Part shown: positions 33,740-45,989 of the stretch, in pieces
Layout: every line of letters begins with the position of its first letter
Position numbering within the stretch: the stretch's first letter is position 1
Source of the DNA: Kingdonia uniflora
Taxonomy: Eukaryota > Streptophyta > Magnoliopsida > Ranunculales > Circaeasteraceae
Length of the DNA: 64,000 bases
Assembly (NCBI GenBank): GCA_014058105.1
Contig: JACGCM010001166.1
Coordinates: forward strand, 3,038,001 to 3,102,000
Direction: 5' to 3'
The notes under the pieces: model-generated
The model's input: only the letters and a program-made list of their open reading frames with translations
Database searches by the model: none
What the model was told of the DNA's origin: nothing
Made by a program: the position numbers and the translations under genes

Positions 33740-36700
33740 ATTATCAAATTCTCCAAGGGGGCCTAACTGGTGCAGCTTTGTTAGCCACTCTATTATATGG
33801 TTCTTCTTGCCCTGAAGCACCAGACCAATGTGTTAGCCCTCTGGATGTCTGAGTGGCTCTATATCAACCATGTTCTCCTTTAGCATTAGGATTTTCTTGC
33901 CTAGGTGCTCTAAAATGCTGACCAGCTGAATGAGATGGTTGAAATGACTGTGATGGCTGAGATTGCTGTGATGATTGTTGTGATGGCTGAGTTGAAATGG
34001 GAGTTGAAGGTTGAGGTGGCTGTGATGGTTCTTCTGCTCTCCCTCTCCTCCTTGTTGAAGGTGCCCTAAATTCAGTGCCTATTCTGTATGCCTTTGCTCC
34101 TCATCTCCCCATGCTTGGCTTTTCTACAGGTTGACCTTTACAAGTTATGTTGTTGTACCCAAATGCTTGACACTTGTTACATCTTCTTGGTTGTCTCACC
34201 ACACCATTGACCTCATATGCCTCTCTTCTCCTTAGTGTTCTAAGTCTCCCTGCTAGTCTCAACAATGGTGGTGGTCCGATTTCTCTTGTAGGCTGTTTCA
34301 TAAGAGTAAATGTATATTATGAAAATCAAGAGAAATCAATAAATTAGTAATCTAAGGGCAAAAGTAACTTACTTATCCCCACTCTGATGAGTCTGCAATT
34401 GGATTTACAACTTGGTTGTATGTTGTTACATAGGCTGCCACCCTATGGTAATGACTACAATATCTGTACATAGGCCATGATAAAGTTGTAAAAATGCACA
34501 ATGAAATTATAATTAGGGCATATTAACTAAAAAAGAGAGCACTTACCCAACCCACTCATATTTCAGTTGATCAATCACTTTCACTGCATGTACACAAGGC
34601 AATCCAGCGATCTGTCAAACATTGCAAATGCATGTGTGTTCTTCCAAGTTTAATATCCACCTTGTGCCCCTATCGTTAAGGATCAACTACTGATCCTTTT
34701 CAAATCCCTCTAACCTATAATGGTGACTGTATGTTTTCAATAACTCAATCTTCTTCACTGTTCTAGGTACCAATCTATTTTGATCCCACTCTCTTACTTT
34801 CAATTTCCTTTCATACATTAGTGTCATCTGCATCAAATTCAGCATTTCTACCATCTTGTTTAAAGGCTTATCTCTAATCTTAACAATCAAATTGTTAAAT
34901 GATTTTGAGAAATTATTGGTCACATGCTCACACTTTGTAGAAGCATCAAAGTAAGACCTAGACCAACATTCATATGGCTCTCTTTCCAACCATTTTTTTG
35001 CATCAGGTTCTACAGCTCTCAACTTGTCTAAATTTTCTTTCATTACAGTTTTTTTGTATGCCTTTGATTCATTCCAAGCCAATGTCATCAAATAAGTACT
35101 TCTGTACAGTTGCTTGAAGTTTTTATACATGTGCCTAAAACAAAATCTATTATTAGAATGAGGGAACACTTGTAAAACTACCTCAACAAGAGCCTTTTGC
35201 CTATCAGATATGAATGTTAATTTAGATGGGTGTAAGGTGAGATGGCCTTGCACCAAAGTTAAGAACTCCATCCATGTAGCTTGACACTCACTTCTACAAA
35301 TAAACACTGCTATAGGAAAAAGACCATTATTTGCATCAAGAAATATGATGCTCAAACATTGGCCTCCATACTTACCTTTCAAGAAACATTCGTCTAGACC
35401 AAGAATTGGCCTACAACCCTTGGCGAACCCATCTAAAACTGCCTTAAAACTAATACACATGTTTGTAAACTTAATATTACCATCTTCCCTACTACAAGTA
35501 GCAATACAACCAGGGTTTGATTTTTGAATCTCAACACATAGTTCTGGACATAAAGCATAACATTTATCATATGACTCACTATCTTCTCCATCACCATGTT
35601 CCTTACATTCCATGCAGTGTAATATGAAACTCTTACTCCAAATCTTTTATACACAATATCAGATATCTGCATTGGCTTTGCTGTACTTGCATCTCTGATT
35701 AGATTCTTAATCTCCTTTGCAACCCAAATAACATTTGCATTTATGTTCAATGTGCTATTCTTACCACCACACTCATGTATAAAATGACCATTTTTAACTG
35801 TCATGGTGTGGCCATCATTTAATCTTGTTATGAACACCCACCAAGGACAACTTGGTCTTTCTTTACACACATATCTAATCCTCTTACTTTCATTCTTCTT
35901 CTGTCTAAATGTAAATCTCTGAGTAATTGCAAAATTCCTCATAAATGACCTACACTCAAATATATTTTGGCCACTTCATCCCAATTGTCAACATAGACTC
36001 TAGTGCTTGAGGTAGCAAAAAGGGTTTCTCATCTTCATGATCTTCTTTCTCATACAAGTTTGAAGAAGCCATCACAAAATCTCTATTATCAGCAATAATT
36101 TTATAATCTTCTATGTGATCCATTGTAGGAACATCATCACCATCCTATGATATATGGTTACTATGATAGTCTTCTTCAGTATCCACATTGTCAAAGAATG
36201 GGTCATTAGTTAAGTCTTCAAACTAATTGTTCTCAAACTGCCTCATAAGCTCATCTCTTGTCCATCTTACAACTTCTTCATCAACATTATCTACATCCTC
36301 CTTCATAATTTCAAATTTTTCTTCACTGCCATAGTCTTTGGTTAAATCATCAAGCTCTTCCTCAGAAAGGTAATCAGCCCTAACCTTCTTCACCTTAGGT
36401 TTTTGTGATTTGGTTTTTGCTTTTCTCTTTAAGGATTCTCGATTAAAAGTCTTAGAAGTAGACACTTTTAATGGTCTACTTGTCTTCTCTAAACATCTGG
36501 TATACTTTTTTTTCTTGATTTTTGGTTTATCATATCCTAACCATAATGGTGATTCTTCAACAGGGATTGGCACTATTTGAGGTGTTTCCTCTATTTCTAT
36601 AAAAACTCTGTAATACCCATGAATTGGGTCTTCCTCAATGTGCCTAAACATCAACTTAACTTCTAAATTATTACTAACGGCATGCAAAACACCATCTACA

Positions 36701-36972
36701 CTAAATAACAGCCCAATCATACCCCCTCTCACAATAACATTATTATTTGGACCATGCTCATCATCTATCATTGAAGCAATTAACCCCAACAGTTCCACAA
36801 AACTAATGTTTACAGGCATAATTAAGGCAAAGTAACTACCACCCTTGTATTGACTCACTCCGTACCCACTCTGAGATGGTTTGTCCCACTCCCTACCATA
36901 CTCAATTACTAGGTGAAATATCTCATAAATTTCATCATCAGACATGGTCAAATGGTATATAAGAAAATTCAA
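33740..36972 (-). pseudogene. MURA-type MULE transposase, near-intact but with stops and one frameshift
   Basis: This is the DDE transposase of Mutator-like elements. The N-terminal region (36972-36223; likely start MSDDEIYEIFHLVIEYG at 36945) is PB1/MuDR-N-like and ends in an acidic and Lys-rich stretch. A stop near 36221 and another near 36150 follow. The MuDR DNA-binding region is at 35942-35640 (RYVCKERPSCPWWV). A frameshift near 35600 leads into the catalytic core 35613-34687: GLDECFLKGKYGGQCLSII (first Asp), FISDRQKALVEVV (second Asp), then CFRHMYKN. After a TAG at 34687-34690 come the SWIM zinc motif (HTCICN...GLPCVHAV, near 34640-34580) and a C-terminal CCHC-like RCNKCQAFGYNNITCKG (34165) with a Gln/Ser/Pro-rich tail. 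Recently dead or pseudogenised copy. Confidence 0.88.
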
Positions 36973-37372
36973 ATTTTAGCTTACCTTGTATACTTGTATA
37001 ACCTTCGAAGCTGCATTGATCAAACAATCTCAAAATAACAAATTATAATTAATTGGTGGGTAATTGGCAATCGAGTTATGTTGTGCCCTAAAATACTTTG
37101 TGCATCACATGCTTGAAACGTGCAGGGTCTAAAAGCTAGCAGTCTTAAAACACAGAGGGTCTAAAAGCAAAATCTAAAAAATAGGGTAATGATAGCTAGG
37201 CGTCTAGAGTGGTTACTTGGAAAGAGAGGTAGACCTCGGAGAGACGCAATGATTGATGTTTGTCAGTTTGAAAACTATAAAACTTGTAACCCCAAGTCTT
37301 AACACTCTAACCTCTCCATCTTCCTCCATCATTTTTTTTTCTCTCTCTCCCTCACTCTCTCAAGTCTCAACA

Positions 37373-37627
37373 ATGTCAGATTTCATTCCATTAACTCCAC
37401 CAATAACTGACTATAGTGATAGTGATGAGGGGAAGCAACCAACCGAGTACGACTGCACCTTAGACGAATATCCCGAAGAGGACTTCGACGTGGAGGAAGG
37501 CCAAGAGTTGTTGGAGGGTGGTGGTGGTGGTTATGATGAGGAAGATGATGATGATGATGATGAAGATGATGCAGATGATGAAGATGATGAATCTCCTCCA
37601 AAGAAGAGGAGGAGGAGGTTCTATTAG
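37373..37627 (+). CDS. Small acidic protein with basic C-terminal tail (MULE-borne)
   Basis: The 84-residue frame starts MSDFIPLTPPITDYSDSDEG, has a Gly run, then a long Asp/Glu tract and ends SPPKKRRRRFY, a typical nuclear-localisation-like basic cluster. It is preceded by a CT-rich leader (TCTCTCTCCCTCACTCTCTC). It lies inside the MULE near the right TIR. The long acidic tract resembles that of histone-binding proteins, but I do not assign a family. The opposite-strand His-rich frame is its shadow. Confidence 0.65.
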   Translation: MSDFIPLTPPITDYSDSDEGKQPTEYDCTLDEYPEEDFDVEEGQELLEGGGGGYDEEDDDDDDEDDADDEDDESPPKKRRRRFY

Positions 37628-38115
37628 GTTTTTTTAGTTTTAGCTTTTTGGAGGGAAATTTTTTGAGACGAAGCCTGGAAACAGACATTTTTTGGGAACT
37701 TTTTTTGGGGTTTTCATGATGATGAATGTTGATGAATGATAATGTCCAATGTTAATTTAGTTTTAAATCTTTTTATTTATGTTTTATTTCGTAATATCTA
37801 TCTGTTTTGAATCTTTAGTATCGATTTTTGATGGCAGAGATTCAGAGAAGATGAAGTTGGCGTTCAAATCCACGTGGACACTGAGAAATGTCCATGTAGA
37901 TATTCTTAGTCCACGTGGATATTCTAACTAGATTATTATTTAACACGTCGATTTTCTAATTAAAACTTAAAAACATAATAAAAAAGGGTAATTTTGGTAT
38001 TTTAAAAAAAACTAACAGCTACGGGGTGTTTTAGGGTCCAAAACCTAAAAATGACCATCATAGCGGGTTAGCGCAATTCGCGGTCATTATTTCGAGTCTA
38101 AAAGCTAATTAACCC

Positions 38116-38124
38116 TTTATTTTT
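38116..38124. repeat. Right 9-bp target duplication of the Mutator-like element
   Basis: TTTATTTTT, identical to 32577-32585. Sequence to its right (38125-38257) would be the original upstream region of SKIP5. Confidence 0.85.
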
Positions 38125-38257
38125 CACAAAAGATACAATCTTTAGAGCATCTCAAACAATAATGAGTGTAAGTCACTCGGAGAAAATCACTCCCAAATCT
38201 GCAGGATTCCAAAAAAATCATCAAGACAATCAGCAACAAAATAGACAGTTGAGATTA

Positions 38258-40636
38258 AGGGTGTGCTTGGTTCGTGGAAAACGGGGAACTGGATTTACAT
38301 AAAATTTGTTTTCTTAATGGAAAACAAAAGGTGGCAAATGGGTTTTCGATGGTTCTAAAAAACAGACCTTGTAAAACCAACTTCCTCTTTCAAATGAGGT
38401 TTTTAAGTTTCACCATAAAAGTGTCAGGGTCAGGTTTCTCCAATTCTCTTTCTTCTCGACTTTAAAAAAAATGTTAATGAAGTCTTACCTAATACTTGAA
38501 TCTCAATTGTACTCTAGTTAGATCATCTCTCTCTAATAGAGTTGTTATTGTTGTTGTGAGGAGTCTATTGATGTTTTTTTGAATTTGCAGAGAGGCATCC
38601 GTCCTCAAGCTCCACTCGTAACTCTAGGAGATCCCTTTACTTTGATTTCAGTAGTTGTTTGGTAGATTTTAGATTTGTAGTTTATGTTTGTTTAGGGTGA
38701 ATTGTTTGTGGAATTGTATGCATGTACATTAGTGGGGTTTGGATATTTTGTTTGAATTTGAGGAGTTTAAGCTGAGAATTGAGTTATTGAGTGTCAATTG
38801 TGTATAAAGATCAAAGGGGTTTTTGAATTATGATTGAAAGAGAAAGAGATAAGTGATGAATTTGATGTGTGTCTTCATTATGTTGGTTTACAGTGAATTG
38901 GTTGTGTTAGAATATACATGTGCATTATCGAGCTTTGTAGATTTTGTTTGAATTTGATATTACTATCTGAGTGCCAATGTAAGTGAAGATCAAATGGGTT
39001 TTGGAATTATGGAAAGAGGTTTAAGTGGAGAACATTAGGAAAAAGTGAGAAGGGATTTGAAATGTTGTTGTTTAGGGAGTGCGTATAAGAGTATTCTAGT
39101 CCAGTAGACTAAGATTACCCAAGTCAATTATGATTTCCGCAATAATGGCTTCTCATATTTATCAATCTTTTGTATTACATGTACCTTGGATGCTTTATAA
39201 AGTATATACATGATCAAAAATGGACTTATGTCACAGAGCTTCATTTTGCGTTATTGGATAGGGATGATTATTTTCAATTCCATCGGTAGAGAGTAAGATA
39301 AAGTACAAGCAGATTTTTTAGGATTAAAGTAGTAGCAAGTTAAAACCCACCGTTGGCATCCTCTCCCTGGAATTGTACTATAGCCCATAAGATTGAGATT
39401 TCTAGGCTTAGAGAATCTTAACCACTTGGTATTTTAAGGATTGAGATTTCTCCAAAAGTTGTGCCACTCACCTAATGATAAAAAGTTGTTTTCAAAGCTT
39501 TAATTCAAGTTTTTCTTATTTGTAGACGCATCCCGATGCATTAAGGTACAATAATGTCCCAATAGAAAATCAAATGATAGAGTTTGCTCATGCCCATAAA
39601 TATTGAAGTTTGAGTATAGCTAGTTGATCAATTTTTGTAGTTATGCCAACTTATTCAAAAAATAGAAACTTCATAAGGTCTTTAAAGTTTTCGCCGGACA
39701 GAGTTCGACAATTTTCAAGTCTCAACTCTGACTATACTCATGTTGTTGATTCACACACCTATAAGTTCTTAGCAAGAGAAGGGATTTACACAGAATGGCA
39801 AGAAACTCATTCTTCAACAATCTAGATGAAAATATTGATGAATGAAGGCCATGTATGTTGCATTTAAGATACATTTATTTTTCTCATTATGTTTATAGTG
39901 TATATTGGATCAGATTTTCCATATACAATTATTTCATGTCATTATGTTAATAATGAACTTATTTTTGCAGAGGGGTTTTGAGCAGCAATGATTTGGTTGT
40001 CGTGATCATTTGGTTGTTTGGGAACATGCTAGCTAGTACCTTAGGGTTTGTCCAGTCCTTCCAATTGATGCCACTGCATGCTTTGGTGAAGAATTTATAG
40101 AAATTGTACTTGCAATAAATTGCCATATTGACCTTGAAGTTGTAATATTGAACTTACACATTTTCTTAGCCAGAGAGTACTTTTGATTTGCTAGAAACTA
40201 AAATTTTGAAGTTATTGTGAAATGATTATGATATAGGGTGAGCATGCTTATATGTGTCATGATGTAGGGTGGGGTTATGTAGAATTATCACAACCTCCAC
40301 CAAGGGATTTGAATTATCTTACAAGTTTATGGAGTGATTTTAGGGTGTCTTGTAGTCCACTTTAAGGGAAAATGTTGACAAAGTTACTAAAATTTATACA
40401 TATTTTGTGAAAAAGTTTATATCATTTTCCATGCCCAACCAAACAATAGAATTTAGTTCGTGGAAAATGGGCTTTCCACTGTTTCTATCCATCATTTTCC
40501 ATGCAGAACCAAACAATAGAACTTAGTTCATGGAAAATGGGTTTTCCACGGTTTTGATAAAAACCATGGAAAACCAGATTTCATGGAAATCCAGTTCATC
40601 ATTTCCGCTGTTTTCCACGAATCAAACACACCCGAA
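38258..40636. mobile_element. Non-autonomous TIR transposon (PIF- or hAT-like ends)
   Basis: The left end GGGTGTGCTTGGTTCGTGGA and right end (reverse complement GGGTGTGTTTGATTCGTGGA) form an inverted repeat that extends through AACTGGATTT. GAGATTA occurs just outside both ends (38251-38257 and 40637-40643), a possible 7-bp target duplication. If the real edges are the GGG/CCC, only a 3-bp TAA/GAA pair remains, which would fit PIF/Harbinger. The interior (2.3 kb) has no transposase. Near the right end there is a further internal repeat of ACCAAACAATAGAA and GTTCATGGAAAATGGG (40436-40560). Confidence 0.65.
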
Positions 40637-40643
40637 GAGATTA

Positions 40644-41429
40644 GGGTTAAAAAATAGATCGTTGCGGTAAACTTCGTTGCCGCACTAGTTATTGAAGTAA
40701 AAGAATATTATATAGCTGTCTTCATGTCATGTTTTTAGTTGTTGGATGTGTGTTTGGTAACTCACTTAACGAATTTGGTTTTAGATTTTCTCTCTTCTCA
40801 AGTGACTACAAAAGGTCAACTTGACTCACTGTTGGGGAGCAAAATACTAGACTTGGGTGAGTCAAGGCTATTTTTTTGTGGTTTTTAAAGAGACTTGACT
40901 TACTGTTGGAAGATGTTATTTCAAGTTGTATGAATGGTTTTATTCTTGATATCATAAAGTTTCACACCTGTATAGGGCTGAAAATATTGGCCAAAGACCG
41001 CAGGCAAACCTGAACTACCTGAAGAATATGACCCGAACCCACCTAAGTGGTTAAATAGGCGGGCCACCTCTTCTTGCAATATGTCGGCCCGAAGCCCAGC
41101 TATCGACACTTCTTCTTTCTTACTCCAACTTCAAATTGCTTGGAAAATCAGAGTTTTGTCCATTAGAGGGTGATTTCCCCAATCTAATCTCAAAATGAAC
41201 AAAAATATGGATTTCCCCCAATTTCTTAAGAATCAATAATAGTCTAAATTTACGCAAATATTTTTTTTGTTTCGATGCTTTTGATATAAAATTGCTTATA
41301 TGTTTCTTTCAGCTATGGAAATGATTTCGACATTATAACTCAAATAATAACACAAATCAAACCCTAATGTCAAGGAAGCTTTTGTGTAGGCTTTGGGAGA
41401 AACAAATGTCGAGTGAGAGCATATTACCA
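40644..41429. other. Intergenic sequence, no gene seen
   Basis: One minus-strand frame at 41109-40921 (GLRADILQEEVARLFNHLGG) looks somewhat protein-like, but I do not recognise it and it has no neighbours. Confidence 0.45.
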
Positions 41430-41639
41430 GTGGAGATCAGGGTCGGCCCTAGGGCTTTGGTGACCTAAAGCCAACCCCTAAAATGAGGCCCTTATACATA
41501 TATATATATATATAAAAAATGGTGAGAAAGGAGTTGATTTAGGGAGAACTGCTGAAGAGGAGTGATGTAGGGTAGAAATTTTTTATTTTATTTTTTTGAG
41601 GGTAATATTTTTTTTAGGCCCATTTTAATTTAGGCCCAT

Positions 41640-42165
41640 TAGTGGCTTATTCTGTATCTCGAACTCATGCTTTATCTTCAAACTACATATGAACTTTTGA
41701 TCTCATCAACAGCACGTGGCACAATCGGAATCAAGACAACAACGCCAGGAAATAGGAAACATCATGAATTTCTTAACCAACACCACTCGCCCATGATATT
41801 ACTCGCGCTATTGGTTGAGAACCGTCTTGTAATAGCTTATTTCGTATCTCAGACTCATGCTTCATACTCGCCCTTCAACATACACGAAGCACTACTAAAA
41901 ATGCATTCAGTATTCAATATTTGACCTCTACATTAACAGTTCGAGTCAACATGCACAACATCATCAATATAGCCATTACAAGGCAAGCAGGATCAGTCCG
42001 TTACAAAATCTGGTCAAAGAGTATCTAACATATATTTTGTAACGTCCATCATCAAGAATCTTAATGGTCGTCAAACGGTCATATTATAAGACCTATAAAT
42101 AGGACCAAAGATTTCTGGATAAAGAGACGAAGGAATTCTCATCGTTACATTGACTTTGGGCAGCT
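41640..42165 (+). mobile_element. 5' LTR (truncated) of a Tat-lineage gypsy element
   Basis: This 0.5-kb block aligns with 49296-49800: AGCTTATTCTGTATCTCGAA, CAACACCACTCGCCCATGAT, GTAACGTCCATCATCAAGAA and CTATAAATAGGACC (TATA box) are shared in order. The match stops near 42165, while the right copy continues to about 50023, so the 5' LTR has lost its end, the primer-binding site and everything up to the antisense-ORF region. Confidence 0.75.
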
Positions 42166-42359
42166 ACCAGTTCTCCCTGTCATGACAGTTAACATTTATA
42201 ATAGTTCACTCATACAAAAAGATTACATATCACAGTTAACAAGATTAATCAAGAACATGATATCTGAATAATGTTAATAAATCGTTCTATTTATCATCAC
42301 AAAGAACATAATTCATTTATCATCAAACAAAAATAGTATACAAAGCTCTAAGATATATG

Positions 42360-45300
42360 AAGAGCAGGTAAAAACTGGTACATCCTATCTTCACTTCTTC
42401 GAGAAACGCGAGGCCTGCCATTTATCTCTCGAACTCTTTCTATTCGTTACTTGAATATCTATAGGAGCTGTAAAGATCACCACCTCCTGCTGACGCTATT
42501 TGCGCCGCGATCGGGGTATCAGATTCTCGACCTCCTCCTCATCATCGTATGATAACAATTCCCTCGACTCAGGAATGGGTTTTTCACCAACAAATTCCCC
42601 TTCCTCTTTGGTAAACCACATATTTTCAGCCTTGGCATTCTCAATATCAAAATCCTTCCCACATTTCGTTATGAACTTCCTAAATTCGTTATCTACCCTC
42701 CCCAGTTCTCCTTCATAAAAATCAATGATACTGCCTATATGACGCTCTTGTTCTGTTTGAGCAACAACTTTTGATCGCGATGGATACAGATGCTCCTTCA
42801 ATTGCATATGCACCTTGTGTAGCCATTGACGCATTTCCTTTTGCAATACACCTAAAGCCCTCATATTAGCTTCTGCCTTTATTCGAACAATCACGTCTTT
42901 TGACAATCGTGTTGCTAAAGACATTTTTTGCTCAACATGTTGTGATGTTACATCTTGCAACTCCTTTAACTCACCCTCTAATCGCTGTTAAACCTATATT
43001 TTCTCTTTTCTTATCCTAAAAAATATAATTCTCATAGCCCTCTGATCCTACATAAAGCCAGATATATCATATAAAGGTTCTACATCGCCCCATACAATAG
43101 ACATACCAGCTCGAGCGGAACACTTTCTCGCCTTTAAACTATGATGATTATGTGCTTATTGAGCTAAAAACATAACTCGAGCTGAGTCCAAAACTATATT
43201 TCTTTCCTTTAAAAGCTTTACAAAAGCTTTTTTTAAACCCCGTTCACTATCTACTTCGACCTCGAAATACAATGTCAGAGCTATCAACATACTTTGACAC
43301 CTAGCCTTATCACTCAGGTCATTAAAACAGGCCAACTCTTTTGGTTTTCGAACTAATATCCCCCTTTCCTCTTCCTTCCTTAACACCTCATCCCTTTCTA
43401 TTTTTATCTTATCATATCTACACTAGAGGTCATATAACTCCTTAAATATTTTCTCAGAATTAAGTTTAAATTGCCTTATCTCATATTCAGTTTTATTAAG
43501 TACCTGTTGAATACGAGCCACAGAATCCCTCGCTCTACTCAACGATCTCTCCAGTTCGGAATTTGTTTTTCTCAATTATTCTATCTTCTGCACAGATTAC
43601 AAATATCTCATTACCATACAAGCATTCAAGAAGAGCATACTAAAAGCTTTTATCAAACTTCAAAATAGTTTACGACTTTCCAGAGTACAATCCCATCAAA
43701 ATTAAAGAGAATTACATAATTTGAAACAGAGTACTATAGATTATTTAAAGAATTTTGCTCATGTTTACCTCTGCGGGAGGATCCGAAGTCTTCTCAGCAG
43801 CTACAGCTGGCTCAGTGGGTGTAATAGGTACATTGGCTGGATTAACAATATAAGTCACCGCCTCACTTTTGACCTCAGCGGGAAAGACTATTTCACCTTA
43901 TATACCAGTCCGGTCGAGCTCCACATCAGCTTCACTCAATCTAAAATAGTAATACGATTAGACAAAGTGATCTCTTTCCACTTTCAGAACTTTGACTGAT
44001 TCTGACATGACATCATCATGCTCTACAAGAAGTATATATTTCTCTGCAGTTGCCTTAGTATCTTCAGCTCTCTTGTCTTTTGTTAGCTCAAGCTCAGCTT
44101 TGATCTCCTTCATATGAGCAGATTGGGAATCATACTTCAAAATAATATCCCCGAACTCTTTTCCCCTCTTATCAAGACATTTCACCGCCCCCTTCAGCAA
44201 CATCGAGAGCTGCCAGTACAAAGTATACACAAACATAAGTTCATAAAAAAAGCTCTCAGTTTGAATATAAGACAATCAAAGATTTCAAACACATACCGCG
44301 AAAGTGTACTCCTAACACTCTTTATCGAGCTGCTTCAGATAGGTCCCCGCCATAAGACAATACTTTTGCTTCAGCTCTTGCATCCTGGCTACAACATAAG
44401 GGATAGCACGAGAGCTACCTTCATCCTCATGGCATTTTCTCTTTAGCAAGTTTGTCTCCACTTCAGTAGGACTAATCGTACTCACTTCCTGTCTTTCCTC
44501 CATAACAGGTAAAGTCTTTGCGACCTCTTGTTTTGTAGCTACCACCTCAGTTGCAGAGGTACTCTGCCGAGCTGACTTCCCCGACCTTCGAGTAGTCTAT
44601 TTGGTATTTTGTGGTGTAGGAGGTGGAAGACTAAGAACATCATCAGCAGTCAAGCAAGCTTTCTCCTCGGCCATAGCTCGTTTCTCGTACGTGCGCTGAA
44701 TTTTGGGTACTATGGAGTCTACCCTCTTATCCTGACGAATACCCAACTTACCAAGCACCTACTTTAGCTCGTCCTGATCTCAAGCAACGTAGTCGAACAG
44801 GCTGGTCGTGTAAGGCGCCGACGCAGGATTGGGTTCTGACATAAAATAGGGGGAACATAATATTAGTTAACACTTTGAAGACAAGATATTGGTTAGTCGA
44901 AGATTGATCAACGTTACTTACTCGGGCTATAATATTTATAGCTTAGAACGAGCGTTGGCTCATCGGGAACCTGCATACAATTACCCCCTACCCATACAAG
45001 ATAATCGTTCTATGGTCTACCCGCAAATTCAAAATCAAAAAATTTCAGCCTCGATGAATCACTATACAGGTAACCACTACTTCGACCTTTGTCATATTTC
45101 CATTTATAAAATCTCAGTACATCACTGGCTTTGAACTGCTTGGCAGTTCCATCCTTTCTCTATTTCTCATTTAGTGCTTCGCATACCCTTATCATCTCAT
45201 AAACATTCCCATTTAGTTGGGCAGGACATCAATGCAGTTCGTTCATCACCCCTTTTTGAAAGAAGGTCAAAGGAATCTTAAGGCCATAAACAACTTGATT

Positions 45301-45813
45301 CAAATAACATAAAAGCCCGACACTCGAACCTGCTAGCCCGATATCGTTATAGTATGAAAGAGTAACACCATCACCAATTCCTTTCTCCTTTTTCTACTTC
45401 TCCAAGCAAGGGACTTGGTAATACAAAGCCTCTACCCCTTTTCCTGAGACATAGGCTCTAAACCAACAACCTTGGTTCCCCAGGTAGCTTCCCCATTCTC
45501 CTTGCAATTTTTTCTTATATTTTAAGAATTATTTTCCTACATCTACTCCCTCCGGGTATATTACAAATACATTGCCTTTCTCTTTTCTACCCTCTATCTC
45601 TTTCTCTATCTTACTGGCTTCCCCAACTTCACCAGTCACCTTTATACTATTTACAGTCTCTTCAATGGCATTGCGCTCGTCCTCCTTCCCTGACGATGGG
45701 GTCTCATCTGAACTCAAAGATACTATAAATTTACTTGAGGGAATTATAGGTTTGGAACGCATATTGAACCTACAGATACAAAAAAATATTTTATCATTAT
45801 TTTTACTTTCCAT
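42360..45813 (-). pseudogene. Antisense ORF of a Tat-lineage gypsy element (coiled-coil, Transposase_28-like)
   Basis: Tat-lineage elements (Ogre, Retand and relatives) often carry an extra ORF in antisense between pol and the 3' LTR. Here the minus strand opens at 45813 and contains FIVSLSSDETPSSGKED. A domain follows with VYGLKIPLTFFQKGVMNELH and CPAQLNGNVYEMIRVCEALN (45300-45180), then ASDVLRFYKWKYDKGRSSGY and KFFDFEFAGRP. That layout resembles the plant 'putative gypsy type transposon' domain (Pfam Transposase_28). Coiled-coil segments follow (44545-44312, 44275-43958, 43386-43156) and 42960-42496 ends DDEEEVENLIPRSRRK. Stops (45420, 45240, 45165, 45040) and frame changes make it a pseudogene. 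Domain name is from memory of family sequences. Confidence 0.55.
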
Positions 45814-45989
45814 ATTTCACCTTATACACAGTAAAAATAGGCCCACCCAAATTTCTACCCAGTCAACACGCCTACTCTACATTTTCCCATAAAAACAAAA
45901 GGCAATCATTTCATGTTTTTTATCTTCTTCTCCAAAATTAACATTTTCACTCTCTACAACTTCTTTATATGAAAAAGTGATCCATGAGA

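Larger units (their letters stand above)
32586..38115. mobile_element. Mutator-like element (MULE) with TIRs and three genes
   Basis: Both ends begin GAG/GGGTTAATTAGCTTTTAGAC and then share GCGAATTGCGCTAAC-like and GGACCCTAAAACA-like blocks, giving inverted repeats of roughly 130-150 bp. A perfect 9-bp duplication TTTATTTTT lies outside. Inside are a MURA-type transposase on the minus strand (36972-33740) and two plus-strand genes, a CCHC/GRF zinc-finger protein near the left end and a small acidic protein near the right end. The motif GGTCTAAAAGCTAATT also recurs internally (33005 and near 37128). The left edge is 65 bp upstream of the SKIP5 ATG. The uniform ends and few disablements suggest fairly recent insertion. 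Confidence 0.9.

Noticed and set aside
37383..37688. Minus-strand His/Pro-rich frame of 101 codons
   Set aside because: It is the complement of the acidic GAT/GAA-rich coding tract of the small MULE gene and has no independent signals.
40921..41109. Minus-strand frame GLRADILQEEVARLFNHLGG
   Set aside because: Looks protein-like but is short, isolated and matches no family I know, so it is only mentioned in the intergenic entry.
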